DNA from: Paenibacillus helianthi
GTDB taxonomy: Bacteria > Bacillota > Bacilli > Paenibacillales > Paenibacillaceae
Length of the DNA stretch: 64,000 nucleotides
Direction: 5' to 3'
Assembly (NCBI RefSeq): GCF_001909055.1
Contig: NZ_LVWI01000049.1
Coordinates: 1 to 64,000 of the forward strand
In this document: piece by piece, positions 43,113-51,401 of the stretch
How the letters are laid out: each line of letters opens with the position of its first letter
Numbering within the stretch: position 1 is the stretch's first letter
Notes under the pieces: generated by a model
Database searches by the model: none
What the model was told of the DNA's origin: nothing
What the model saw: the letters and a program-made list of their open reading frames with translations, nothing else
Program-made: the position numbers and the translations under genes

Positions 43113-43631
43113 ATGGCAGTCTTAATCAATGAACAAATTAGAGCGTCCGAGGTCGTCCTTACCGGACTGAAGGGTGAGAAGCTGGGCGTGGTTTCCAGAG
43201 AGGAAGCGCTGGCTAGGGCCCGGTCCGCAGGAGCAGACCTGGTCTGTACCTCGCTGATGAGCAGCCCGCCGCCCTGCAGCCTCATGGCTAAGGGCAAAGC
43301 CAAAGCGGCAGCGCAGAAGGATAACACCGCCCGCAAGGCAGCTTCAGGCCGCACTCCGGCAGGCGCGGACAGCAAGGAGAAGGTGAAGGAATTGCGCTTC
43401 ACCGCACATATTGAGGAGCATGATTACGATACGAAGCTGCGTCAGGCGGACAAGCATCTGCGCTCCGGGAAGCCGGTGCAGCTGGTAGTCAAGGCCTCAG
43501 GCGCGAAGGAGGCCGCTGCATCCAAGGCCGTCATTGAACGGCTGCTCGCTGATCTTAAGGAGGTTGGGATGAAAGACACCGGCATCCAGTATGGCGGCAA
43601 AGGCTCGCAGGTGAAGGTGAATCCGCGCTGA
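43113..43631 (+). CDS. infC: Translation initiation factor IF-3 paralogue
   Basis: The start at 43113 (MAVLINEQIRASEVVLTG) matches the IF-3 N domain and has GGGGG upstream; the frame extends 130 bp further without family similarity. 172 residues. N domain ~1-75 (EQIRASEV, EALARARSAGADLVC, then PPPCSLM in place of the canonical PPVCRIMD). The linker is unusually rich in Ala/Lys. C domain ~85-172 (IEEHDYDTKLRQADKHLRSG). The gene stands alone, not with rpmI-rplT, and has several non-canonical residues, so it is probably a second IF-3 beside the housekeeping one. Its last 63 bp are repeated at 48890. Confidence 0.88.
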   Translation: MAVLINEQIRASEVVLTGLKGEKLGVVSREEALARARSAGADLVCTSLMSSPPPCSLMAKGKAKAAAQKDNTARKAASGRTPAGADSKEKVKELRFTAHIEEHDYDTKLRQADKHLRSGKPVQLVVKASGAKEAAASKAVIERLLADLKEVGMKDTGIQYGGKGSQVKVNPR

Positions 43632-43658
43632 GGCAACGGAGATGGTCATAGAAACAGA

Positions 43659-43692
43659 CAAAGACAAAGCCGCCGGGGCTTTGTCTTTTATA
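43659..43692 (+). terminator. Terminator after IF-3
   Basis: GACAAAGCC GCCG GGGCTTTGTC followed by TTTT. The copy at 48982-49012 carries the same stem. Confidence 0.85.
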
Positions 43693-43756
43693 TATATATA
43701 AGGATTTATACGTTCTCTATTATCTATCTCTGTTACTAAATAACCCGCCTCAGTTG

Positions 43757-44107
43757 CTACTCTCCCTCTGCCTCTACCTCAGTCACCGGCACAGGCTGTT
43801 CTGCAGCCTCGTAGGCACGGAGCACAGAATCTAATAGTCCCGGAAAACGTGCATTCAAGTCCTCGGTGCGCAGGGACAGTATACGCTGGGTACCTTGAAC
43901 ACGGGTATGGACAACCCCTGCCTCGCGCAGCGTCCGGGCATGATGGGACAGCGTCGACTTGGCGACAGGTACATTGAAGCAGTTGCAGGCTTGTTCTCCA
44001 TGGTGATGGATATCTGAAATGATGGATAAGCGAATGGGGTCACTGAGCGCATACAGTACGGAGGCAAGCTGAATGTCTTTGCGGTCCGGATGAAATAGTA
44101 TCTTCAT
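43757..44107 (-). CDS. ArsR-family regulator, copy A
   Basis: 116 residues. It begins MKILFHPDRKDIQLASVLYA then LSDPIRLSIISDI. The winged helix (~15-90) has VAKSTLSHHARTLREAGVV as recognition helix. There is a Cys pair in EQACNCFN where metal-sensing ArsR proteins carry CVC, but the spacing differs. Copy B has only one Cys there (ACNGFN), so a metal sensor is unlikely. It is divergent from the MFS exporter, or here from its remnant, which it presumably represses. Confidence 0.88.
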   Translation of the reverse strand: MKILFHPDRKDIQLASVLYALSDPIRLSIISDIHHHGEQACNCFNVPVAKSTLSHHARTLREAGVVHTRVQGTQRILSLRTEDLNARFPGLLDSVLRAYEAAEQPVPVTEVEAEGE

Positions 44108-44138
44108 GGATCAATATCCCCTTTAGAGTACAGATATT

Positions 44139-44722
44139 ATGTTCTCCATTGCTTCAATTACCTACAGCAGACTCTCCGACTTCCTGCCGATCCGCAGGCT
44201 GCTGACGATTGGCCTGCTGACACTCGGTTTGGCGGCGGTTGCCGGATTCCTCAGCACGAACTTCATCTTCCTCTTGATTGTCCGGATCGTGCAGGCTTCT
44301 GGGGCCGGGGCCGTCATGTCGTTGTCTCTGGTGCTGTTCACCCGGTATGTTCCCCTGGACCGCCGCGGCAAGGCGATGGCTACCATAATGTCAGCAGTTT
44401 CGCTTGGCCTGGGACTCGGTCCCGTTGCGGGCGGAGCCATTACCCAATACTTCGGCTGGAACTGGCTGTTTGCCGTTACCGCGTTTATTCTGCTGCTTGT
44501 ACCGCTGTTTCTGGTACTGCTGCCGAAGGAACTGCCGAGCCGCGGCTCTTTTGACGCCGTCGGAGGGATCTTCCTCGGAATCGGAACCACCGGGCTTCTG
44601 CTATTCCTGACCAGTGGGCTGTGGATTGCTCTGGTTGCCGGCATTGCCGCCATTTTCTTGTTCGTCAGCCGGATCCGCACCACACCTGATCCGTTTGTCA
44701 TGCCTGCTCTTTTCAAGAACCG
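44139..44722 (+). pseudogene. MFS exporter remnant in duplication copy A
   Basis: It reads MFSIASITYSRLSDFLPIRR onward, nearly identical to residues ~74-268 of the intact exporter at 49582, then switches after FKNRSYC to unrelated sequence. The first 73 residues with the promoter, and the last ~200 residues, are missing. The apparent start ATG is an internal methionine of the parent. Confidence 0.85.
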
Positions 44723-45264
44723 ATCCTACTGCATACAGTTCAGTGACTTCCAGATCTCGGGAAATGAGGGAGCGGTGCAACGCGTAAAAGGCTTTGTTAC
44801 AATGACCAAGTCTAAGATGTGGGGATATTTCAGGGGCGGCCTGTAGCAGCAGGCATACTCACGATGGGTGGGTGCTGGGCATGAGCTGTTTACGGAGTCG
44901 GTGACAGACGAAATTACCGTTTTTCCAGCGGAACTGCCTGGCTGGTGAACAAGCTGTGTACCCACGCCTTGATCTACGGCGCACAGAACAAGCATCGGAT
45001 TATAGATGACCATATGGTAAAAATAAAACACGTGATCCATGGAGAATTGTCATGATTCTCCCTGCTTTTCTATCCTGCTGCGGACAGCATGGCCGTCAAT
45101 AGCAGGACACTTCACACCGTGAACCTGTGGTCACTATGGGTTAGCAGTAACAGTTAATCATTAAAAAATAGTAAATATATTACATTACATGTATAATGAT
45201 GGTATCTATTGAATATTAATAATTACTCTTTGGTAATCATAAACAGCTAACGGGAGGGGAATAA
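44723..45264. other. Degenerate region
   Basis: Plus-strand phrases GHELFTESVTDEITVFPAEL and VNKLCTHALIYGAQNKHRII are readable in different frames and look like the tail of a decayed gene ending near 45053. I do not recognise it. The lipoprotein promoter region follows, AT-rich from about 45150. Confidence 0.3.
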
Positions 45265-45798
45265 TTGAAGAAAAAATCACTTGCTTTAATTGGAATTATT
45301 GTTTTGTCTTCCTCTATCTTTACTGCCTGTTCTTCTAAAAAAGATGATGTTTCTATAGCTATTGAGGTAGCTCGTTCTTACAAAATGAATGAGCTTGAAG
45401 CAAATAAACCGGATAACACCAGAGAGGTAACTCCTCAGCAAATAGCGGAAAAAGAAGAGGCCATCAAACCTTTGACTACAGAATCCTATTTTAATAAACA
45501 ATCAGCTAGCCGTGGCTTTGTACGCGGTTCAAGAATTGCCTTGATAAAAAAAACCGCATTAAAACTCGAGAATTTATCTTTTACTGAGAAAGTTGATACA
45601 GGACAAAGTATCGATCTCTCATATACTGGTGAGCTCGTTTTCGGAGAAGATATGATAAGCCTTGATGGGATTGTAACACTACTAAAAAAAGGGGATACCT
45701 GGAAAGTGAATAATGATATCTACAACTCCGAGGATATTATGGCGATTATTAATACAGAAATAGAAAATAGTTTGAGCGATAATAATGGAAAAAACTAA
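45265..45798 (+). CDS. Lipoprotein of unknown function
   Basis: 177 residues from a TTG start after GGGAGGGG. Signal peptide ~1-20 with lipobox IFTAC (Cys ~21), so it is attached to the outer face of the membrane. The mature part has a charged linker and a C-terminal beta-rich domain (~110-165) with FGEDMISLDGIVTLLKKGDT and WKV, like the NTF2-like or low-similarity export-associated domains of Bacilli. Codon usage is AT-rich compared with infC. It stands alone. Confidence 0.7.
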   Translation: MKKKSLALIGIIVLSSSIFTACSSKKDDVSIAIEVARSYKMNELEANKPDNTREVTPQQIAEKEEAIKPLTTESYFNKQSASRGFVRGSRIALIKKTALKLENLSFTEKVDTGQSIDLSYTGELVFGEDMISLDGIVTLLKKGDTWKVNNDIYNSEDIMAIINTEIENSLSDNNGKN

Positions 45799-46039
45799 TT
45801 TCCATTCCTAGTCACATCTCCGTGTGACGTTCCTTTTGTTCTTCACGACAGATAATAAACTCATGGTGAAGCCGTTATTGTCATGCCCATATTACGTTAC
45901 TTTAAAACAGACGATTATGCCCTTCCTGATTTATTTGCCTCTTTAAAGGTAATTTTACTTCCATTACTAATATGGAAACGCGGCCCCGACGTTCCGCAGA
46001 AGGCTGTGCAATCCGAGTATAGGCGTCAATAACAAAGCT

Positions 46040-46093
46040 AATTAGGGAAAATCGAGTAGGAGGCTACTCATTTGTGAGTAGCCGACCTCTCAC
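46040..46093 (-). mobile_element. Group II intron 3' end (domain VI) remnant
   Basis: The minus strand reads GAGAGGTCGGCTACTCAC, a loop, then GAGTAGCCTCCTACTCGATT, a domain VI hairpin with its 3' tail. It continues directly from the domain V sequence at 47590-47625, from which it is separated by the IS110 element. Bases 45799-46039 hold no recognisable gene. Confidence 0.7.
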
Positions 46094-46227
46094 CTATGAA
46101 AAACTGCAAGTCCCAATTTGCGAATAAATGAACGAAGTCCAACTAAACCTAAAAATGCCAACACTAAGCTAAACCAGGCTACTTTGTTTTTTTAGCCTGG
46201 TTTAGCTTATAGCTTTGGGTTCATCTT

Positions 46228-47373
46228 CTATCCGACTCCTCCAAGCCATTCCTCACTCGTTACTATCGGTTCTTCTGACATCATTTCAAGCGCTTCAACA
46301 ACTTCGCTCAGCTCGGGCATAGCGTATTCATTCGCGTTTTTTTCCATACGCTTGAGCTTGCGTTCAAGCAGGTCTCGCCGCAGATCCCTGTATTCTTCTT
46401 TACGACTTAACACCGCCCAAATGACGTGGAGAAGTTTACGAGCAGTTGCAACAATCGCAACCTTATGCCCCTTTTTTTCCTTCAGCGCTAGATAAAACAA
46501 ACGCAATTTTCCAGGGCTTTGTACCGCTCGTTGGGCACACTGGACCAGAATCCAACGCAGTGTACTCCGGCCTTCCTTGGTAATGTTACCGGTATAGTAC
46601 GTTTTCCCCGATTGATGGACCGAAGGGACCAACCCACTGTATGAAGCCAATTTTTTGGGAGAGGAGAAACGTGAAATATCTCCGACCTCAGCAAGGATGG
46701 TCAAGGCGCTTAGTACAGATATCCCAGGTATACCCATAAGCAAGTGTACGCTTGGGTTCTCTTTCGCCCTTGCATGCAAATCTGCTTCCAGAGCCGCCAT
46801 TTCTTTCTGGACCGAATCCAGCATACGTAGCGACGAACAGACAATAATTTGCTCAGTCGTCGGCAGCATGACTTTCTCTAGAAATTTCCTTCCACCCTTC
46901 CCAAATAAATCGCTCCATGGCGATTGAATTCCGCTCCGAATCAATGCAGCATGTATTTTATTTTTAAGCATTGTCCGAATTTTCGCGAGCCTTATCCGGT
47001 GATGAAGTAAGACTCTTAACTGGTACTCGTCCTTCGATGGAACCCAACTTTCTGGGATAAAATCAGCTGCGAGCAACTGCGCTAGAATCTGGGCATCCAA
47101 TGCGACTGTTTTTACACGAGCTTCTGCGATTGCTCGCGTCTTAAGAGGATTCGCGACAACGACTTGCCCGGGATATTCGGATAAGATATCATGAATCCAA
47201 AAGGCGTTGCTGGTCGCTTCGAGAACGATGCGAGTATTGGGATCTAGGGTTTGGCCGAACTCCTCCCAAGCTTCGCGTGTGTTAGCGATCCGGAATCGTC
47301 TTTTTTTCTTATCGGTGCCGATTTCACATCCTTCCGCATATTTTTGGTGTACATCCAAACCAATAAACCGCAT
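46228..47373 (-). CDS. IS110-family transposase
   Basis: 381 residues. N-terminal DEDD RuvC-like domain: MRFIGLDVHQKYAEGC (Asp ~6), RIVLEATSNAFWIHD (Glu ~59), then KTVALDAQILAQLLAADFIP (~88, later acidic residues). C-terminal 'transposase 20' domain (~210-300): LMGIPGISVLSALTILAEVG, KLASYSGLVPSVHQSGKTYY then ITKEGRSTLRWILVQCAQRA, which includes the serine used in recombination. IS110 enzymes insert by a Holliday-type mechanism guided by a bridge RNA. The gene looks intact and has GGAGGG before the ATG. Confidence 0.93.
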   Translation of the reverse strand: MRFIGLDVHQKYAEGCEIGTDKKKRRFRIANTREAWEEFGQTLDPNTRIVLEATSNAFWIHDILSEYPGQVVVANPLKTRAIAEARVKTVALDAQILAQLLAADFIPESWVPSKDEYQLRVLLHHRIRLAKIRTMLKNKIHAALIRSGIQSPWSDLFGKGGRKFLEKVMLPTTEQIIVCSSLRMLDSVQKEMAALEADLHARAKENPSVHLLMGIPGISVLSALTILAEVGDISRFSSPKKLASYSGLVPSVHQSGKTYYTGNITKEGRSTLRWILVQCAQRAVQSPGKLRLFYLALKEKKGHKVAIVATARKLLHVIWAVLSRKEEYRDLRRDLLERKLKRMEKNANEYAMPELSEVVEALEMMSEEPIVTSEEWLGGVG

Positions 47374-47586
47374 TTCCCTTCCCTCCTCTTAATACAATTA
47401 CAGGCGGAGTTGCTTGTACATTCACCTATCCGTGGGCTATGCCACAACTGGGTGAGGCGAGGAGGCGGTTAAACACACCAACGGGCTTATTTCATCCCAG
47501 CGAGAGGGCAACCGCCCCGCCTGCAGCCTTCTCCGAAACTTTGTCTCCATTGTAACAAGAACGGGCCGGTACGTTTATCATACCAA
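47374..47586 (-). ncRNA. Candidate bridge RNA of the IS110 element
   Basis: 213 bp of non-coding DNA lie upstream of the transposase, where IS110-group elements encode the bridge RNA. On the minus strand a stem GGCGGTT/AACCGCC (47509-47515 with 47463-47469) closes a loop. One side of the loop reads CCTCTCGC (complement of GAGAGG in the right target half) and the other GGTGTG (identical to the left target half). A second loop, closed by AGTTG/CAACT near 47408 and 47455, contains ATAGGTG (47423-47429), identical to the element's own downstream end plus core. This matches the target- and donor-loop plan of bridge RNAs. Boundaries are not determined. Confidence 0.6.
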
Positions 47587-47589
47587 CAC

Positions 47590-47954
47590 ACCACCGTACA
47601 TGCGGGTCCGCATACGGCGGTTCCAAAAGGTTAACCAAGTTCCAGATAACGTGAAAGCAAACTTTTCAGCCCTTTCGCTTCCCAATAGGAAGCCCTTAGG
47701 GCGTTATTTGTGTTCCGGGACATTTCCCATGCGCTTCTCCGTGAGTTGGCCATTGTAAAACATGCCCACTCCAGCACCCCAAGTGCCCGTAGTTCACGGA
47801 TTCGTGTACGTACTCGTTTCCATTGCTTCCACTGACACATTCGAAGTCTTCTCCGAATCCACTGGTCCAGTTTATGGAGGTGCGTCTTTGCCGAAGCTAG
47901 ACGGAAATAGCCGATCCAACCCATTAGATAGAAGGCGAGAGTGCGGAGACGAGA
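47590..47954 (-). mobile_element. Group II intron remnant: maturase C terminus and domain V
   Basis: The minus strand from about 47954 reads RTLAFYLMGWIGYFRLASAK then LDQWIRRRLRMCQWKQWKRV and ends YLELG at 47631. This is the maturase/DNA-binding end of a group II intron reverse transcriptase (GW..YF, LD.WIRRR.R...WKQWK). It is followed by a domain V hairpin (CCGCCGTATGCGGACCCGCA then TGTACGGTGG) at about 47591-47621. The reverse-transcriptase core and the intron 5' half are absent. Confidence 0.85.
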
Positions 47955-48028
47955 TTGTTATTTTTATTCCTGCTTAAATCAACTATAATGGGGGATAGCT
48001 TTATCATTCGTAGGGAGAAGGTTGAGAA

Positions 48029-48694
48029 GTGTCGCTACGCAATTGGAAATATACACCGCTGCTGTTGATGCTGATTTTCCCGGTGCTCGGCAAGATGTAT
48101 GCATGGGTCAACAAGCCGAGAGGCAAAGTCTATCATTTGATGACCTCATGGGATAACGCCATCCCTTTCGTCAAATATTTTGCACTACCTTATTCCGTTT
48201 GGATCTTTTATATTTATCTATGTCTTTACTATTTCTTCAAGAACGATTTGCGTGTGTATTACCGTGCTTTGTTGATTTATACCGTATGCGCATGCATTTG
48301 TTACGGGATTTACTCTGTAGTTCAAACAACGGTGCCACGCCCCGAGTTGGTGGGCCATGACGTCTTTACCTTGATCGTGCGTTTTGTGTACCACCGGGAC
48401 CAGCCGTTCAATTGTTTCCCCAGTATCCATGTGTTCTCCAGCTACATGGTGTTTCGCCTAACCGCCAGCAGCGGCTTCCGGAACAAATGGAACATGCTCC
48501 TGATCGGGGGGATGTCCGGGATGATTATATTATCCACGCTGTTCATCAAGCAGCATGCGATTCTCGACGGCCTTGCCGGCATTATGCTAGTTGAAATTGT
48601 ATTGGCCGCCGTTCTGCTGGTGGAGCACTTCTTCACCCGCAGCAGCAGCACTCCCCAAGAGCGTTCTTTCGAAGATAGTCCTCGAAGCACCTGA
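48029..48694 (+). CDS. PAP2-family membrane phosphatase
   Basis: 221 residues from a GTG start after AGGGAGAAGG. Six membrane helices. The phosphatase motifs are NCFPSIHVFSSYMVF (~131; the SxH of the second motif) and LFIKQHAILDGLAG (~172; the HxxxD of the third motif). It resembles PAP2 proteins of the inositolphosphotransferase/AUR1-like type, which act on lipid phosphates at the outer membrane face. AT/GC use and position suggest it arrived with the inserted block between the duplication copies. No clear terminator. Confidence 0.82.
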   Translation: MSLRNWKYTPLLLMLIFPVLGKMYAWVNKPRGKVYHLMTSWDNAIPFVKYFALPYSVWIFYIYLCLYYFFKNDLRVYYRALLIYTVCACICYGIYSVVQTTVPRPELVGHDVFTLIVRFVYHRDQPFNCFPSIHVFSSYMVFRLTASSGFRNKWNMLLIGGMSGMIILSTLFIKQHAILDGLAGIMLVEIVLAAVLLVEHFFTRSSSTPQERSFEDSPRST

Positions 48695-48730
48695 AGCTCC
48701 TTCCGCAGATAAGCGAAGGGGGCTAACCGA

Positions 48731-48815
48731 AGTGTCAAAACCGTGAAAGGCTACATCCATGCGTATAAAACGGGTGGTCTTTCTGCTTTACAAATGAATT
48801 ATTCACCAGGTGCGC
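48731..48815 (+). pseudogene. IS630-type transposase N-terminal fragment
   Basis: The plus strand reads SVKTVKGYIHAYKTGGLSAL then QMNYSPGA, the end of the HTH and start of the linker in IS630-family transposases (V..YI..Y..GGL..L). Nothing else of the element remains. Bases 48816-48889 are uninformative. Confidence 0.5.
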
Positions 48816-48889
48816 TTTTCTTTTTCAACTTTTGTGCCATATACATTACACCACCCCTGCTCATGACATAAGCTTTTCTCATCAGCTTT

Positions 48890-48952
48890 ATGAAAGACAC
48901 CGGCATCCAGTATGGCGGCAAAGGCTCTCAGGTGAAGGTGAATCCGCGCTGA
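48890..48952 (+). pseudogene. infC 3'-end fragment
   Basis: It reads MKDTGIQYGGKGSQVKVNPR and stop, identical to the last 20 residues of IF-3 at 43113-43631. A terminator identical in plan to the one after infC follows at 48982-49012 (GACAAAGCC/GGCTTTGTC then TTTTTT). Confidence 0.9.
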
Positions 48953-49092
48953 GGCAACACAGATAGTCATAGAAACAGCTAAAGACAAAGCCGCCAGTGG
49001 CTTTGTCTTTTTTGATAAAAATATATATGCGCCGCTGACCCATTAGCCTTCTGGTTTTTGCCACTTTCGAGCTCAGTTACTCAACAGACACC

Positions 49093-49443
49093 TCAGTTAC
49101 TACTCTCCTCTGCCTTCATGACCGGCACAGGTTGTTCTGCAGCCTCGTAGGCACGGAGCACAGAATCTAATAGTCCCGGAAAACGTGCATTCAAGTCCTC
49201 GGTGCGCAGGGACAACATACGCTGGGTACCTTGAACACGGGTATGGATAACCCCTGCCTCGCGCAGCGTCCGGGCATGGTGGGACAGCGTGGATTTGGCG
49301 ACCGGCACGTTGAAGCCGTTGCAGGCCTGTTCGCCATTGTGTTGGATATCTGAAATGATAGATAAGCGAATGGGGTCACTGAGCGCATACAGTACGGAGG
49401 CTAGCTGAATGTCCTTACGGTCCGGATGAAATAGTATCTTCAT
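49093..49443 (-). CDS. ArsR-family regulator, copy B
   Basis: 116 residues, differing from copy A at about a dozen positions, mostly at the C-terminal end (AEESSN against EAEGE) and at EQACNGFN. The winged helix with STLSHHARTLREAGVIH is unchanged. It is divergent from the complete MFS exporter 138 bp away and most likely represses it. Both copies keep open frames, so they could regulate the same promoter. Confidence 0.9.
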   Translation of the reverse strand: MKILFHPDRKDIQLASVLYALSDPIRLSIISDIQHNGEQACNGFNVPVAKSTLSHHARTLREAGVIHTRVQGTQRMLSLRTEDLNARFPGLLDSVLRAYEAAEQPVPVMKAEESSN

Positions 49444-49581
49444 GGATCAATATCCCCTTTAGAGTACAGATAGATGCCACAAATAATTGTGCTCCTAATT
49501 GCATTTTATATCAACCCATGCTATATTTCAAATGTTCGATGATAATCGAAATATAAAACATAAAAAAGGAGTGGCCATCAC

Positions 49582-50982
49582 ATGGACTCATTAACGAATA
49601 CCTCCGCTACAGCGGAAGAGAAGGATTCATCAGTGGAAGCCACTCTTCCCAGAGAAGGGCTGCTGACGCTTCTGTTCAGTGTTGCGGTTGTTCTCGTCAT
49701 TATGAATACGGCGATGTTCAATCTGGCACTGCCTGATGTGACGGAGTCGTTTGGCATCTCAGCCTCCGCCGCTTCCTGGATCGTGACCGGATATTCCATT
49801 ATGTTCTCCATTGCTTCAATTACTTACAGCAGACTCTCTGACTTCCTGCCGATCCGCAGGCTGCTGACGATTGGCCTGCTGACACTCGGTTTCGCGGCGG
49901 TTGCCGGATTCCTCAGCACGAACTTCATCTTCCTCTTGATTGTCCGTATCGTGCAGGCTTCCGGGGCCGGGGCCGTGATGTCATTGTCTCTGGTGCTGTT
50001 CACCCGGTATGTTCCGCTGGACCGCCGCGGTAAGGCGATGGCTACCATAATGTCTGCAGTTTCGCTTGGTCTGGGGCTCGGTCCCGTTGCGGGCGGAGCC
50101 ATTACCCAGTACTTCGGCTGGAACTGGCTGTTTGCCGTTACCGCATTTATTCTGCTGCTTGTGCCGCTGTTTCTGGTACTGCTGCCAAAGGAACTGCCTA
50201 CCCGGGGCTCTTTTGACGCCGTCGGAGGGATCTTCCTCGGAATCGGCACCACCGGGCTTCTGCTGTTCCTGACCAGTGGGCTGTGGATGGCTCTGGTTGC
50301 CGGCATTGCCGCCATTTTCTTATTCATCAGCCGGATCCGCACCACCCCTGATCCGTTTGTCATGCCTGCTCTTTTCAAGAACCGATCCTACCTGGTGCTC
50401 TCTCTGGTCGGGATTGCCTCATACCTGTGCAGCTTTGCAACACTGTTCCTGCTGCCACAGATTCTGGTTCACCGATTTGGCTTCAGCGCAAGCCATGCCG
50501 GATTTGTGATTTTCCCTGGCTCCCTGCTGGCCATTGTTGTATCCCGAGCGGTAGGCCGGATCATTGACCGTTTCGGCAACGGGGGTATTCTGCGCTTTGT
50601 GCCCCTGCTTGTACTAACGGCTACCATTCTATTTGCCCTGTTCGCCGGACATTCATGGGTGGCAGTGATGCTCGTATACATGATTATGAGTCTAGCCTTC
50701 ACAACGCTGTCCAGCAGTGTATCCAATGAAATCTCCCGTATCTTGCCTTCCTCCCAGATTGGTTCCGGGATGGGACTGTTCCAGCTACTGCAGTTCTTCA
50801 GTGGCGCCTTCGGTGTCGCCATGGCTGCCAGTGCGCTGGAATGGCAGCGTGGACTCTCCCTGTCTGCGGCTTACTCCAATATTTACTGGGGACTTTCCAT
50901 TGCCGCACTCATCGCCATTGCCTCTGCTTTTGCGTACCGCCGGAGCAACGGGAATGGGATGGAGGATATGGTTGAGGCATGA
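49582..50982 (+). CDS. MFS transporter (DHA2-like drug exporter)
   Basis: 466 residues with about 14 membrane helices. SWIVTGYSIMFSIASITYSR then LSDFLPIRR (~65-90) is motif A of the major facilitator superfamily, and GRIIDRFGNGG (~315) is its repeat in the second half. A helix near 145 carries GLGPVAGGAITQYFGWNWLF, the antiporter motif C of the 14-helix DHA2 group. It probably exports drugs in exchange for protons. AAAAAGGAG precedes the ATG by 9 bp. The intact parent of the fragment at 44139. Confidence 0.9.
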   Translation: MDSLTNTSATAEEKDSSVEATLPREGLLTLLFSVAVVLVIMNTAMFNLALPDVTESFGISASAASWIVTGYSIMFSIASITYSRLSDFLPIRRLLTIGLLTLGFAAVAGFLSTNFIFLLIVRIVQASGAGAVMSLSLVLFTRYVPLDRRGKAMATIMSAVSLGLGLGPVAGGAITQYFGWNWLFAVTAFILLLVPLFLVLLPKELPTRGSFDAVGGIFLGIGTTGLLLFLTSGLWMALVAGIAAIFLFISRIRTTPDPFVMPALFKNRSYLVLSLVGIASYLCSFATLFLLPQILVHRFGFSASHAGFVIFPGSLLAIVVSRAVGRIIDRFGNGGILRFVPLLVLTATILFALFAGHSWVAVMLVYMIMSLAFTTLSSSVSNEISRILPSSQIGSGMGLFQLLQFFSGAFGVAMAASALEWQRGLSLSAAYSNIYWGLSIAALIAIASAFAYRRSNGNGMEDMVEA

Positions 50983-51014
50983 GCGGATCATCAGGCAATA
51001 TATATACAAAAATA

Positions 51015-51040
51015 CCCTGCAGCTCACAACAGCTGCAGGG
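51015..51040. terminator. Hairpin after the MFS gene
   Basis: CCCTGCAGCT (51015-51024) and AGCTGCAGGG (51031-51040) pair perfectly. A second hairpin, CCGGATG/CATCCGG, follows at about 51070-51090. Neither has a strong T tract on the plus strand. Confidence 0.55.
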
Positions 51041-51140
51041 CAAGCCTGATTAAGAGTGACCGGATACCCCGGATGAGTGAACATCCGGCTCATGGCCCTC
51101 TTTTGAATAGTTGATTGAATTGTCATGAAGCACTCCGGCT

Positions 51141-51308
51141 CTAAACTACCAGAACCTCTGCATTCTTATCGCACTCCGCACATTTCGCCGGTGGATCCCA
51201 GTCAGAGAACTCGGTTTCCTTCAGGTCCACAATATCCGGTGCATCCTCGAACTCGTCCACAAATTTGTCGATGGCCAGCTCTACATGTTCCTTACACACT
51301 ACATACAT
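51141..51308 (-). CDS. Small CxxH/CxxC zinc-ribbon-like protein (YyzF type)
   Basis: 55 residues: MYVVCKEHVELAIDKFVDEF, then EDAPDIVDLKETEF and ending DPPAKCAECDKNAEVLVV. The CKEH and CAEC pairs form a probable zinc site. Small proteins of this kind sit next to rlmH (yydA) and htrC in Bacilli, and here too the gene lies between rlmH and htrA, which supports it as an ancestral neighbour. AAAGGGATG precedes the start. The function is unknown. Confidence 0.8.
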   Translation of the reverse strand: MYVVCKEHVELAIDKFVDEFEDAPDIVDLKETEFSDWDPPAKCAECDKNAEVLVV

Positions 51309-51401
51309 TCGATCAAGCATCCCTTTCTGTGCCGCTGCGGCATATACTCCTTCTACTGTTCTACCACACTTCCCCGCAAAAAGGAACTCCCTCCGCAGAG
51401 T

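Larger units (their letters stand above)
43569..44725. repeat. Duplicated segment, copy A (infC end, arsR, partial MFS)
   Basis: From 43569 the sequence matches 48890 onward: the IF-3 tail, terminator, arsR and arsR promoter to about 44131. It then jumps over 325 bp to rejoin within the MFS gene and continues to about 44722. Copy A has the full infC but a broken MFS gene. Copy B has the reverse. Confidence 0.85.
46094..47589 (-). mobile_element. IS110-group insertion sequence inside a group II intron
   Basis: About 1.49 kb. If it is removed, the plus strand reads CCTCTCACACCACCGTACAT, restoring a continuous intron domain V-VI. The three bases CAC (GTG on the minus strand) are shared at both joints (46091-46093 and 47587-47589), so the exact exchange point lies within them. 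No terminal inverted repeats are seen, as usual for IS110. It contains one transposase gene, a 16-bp inverted repeat at 46166-46208 downstream of that gene and a 213-bp upstream non-coding region. Confidence 0.8.
48890..50393. repeat. Duplicated segment, copy B (infC end, arsR, full MFS)
   Basis: It begins at ATGAAAGACACCGGC, internal to infC, and keeps the infC tail, terminator, arsR, promoter and the MFS gene; the homology with copy A stops at about 50393 inside the MFS gene. Confidence 0.85.

Noticed and set aside
44162..44716. Long antisense frames opposite both MFS copies
   Set aside because: Shadows of a GC-rich membrane protein gene, present in both copies only because the sequence is duplicated.
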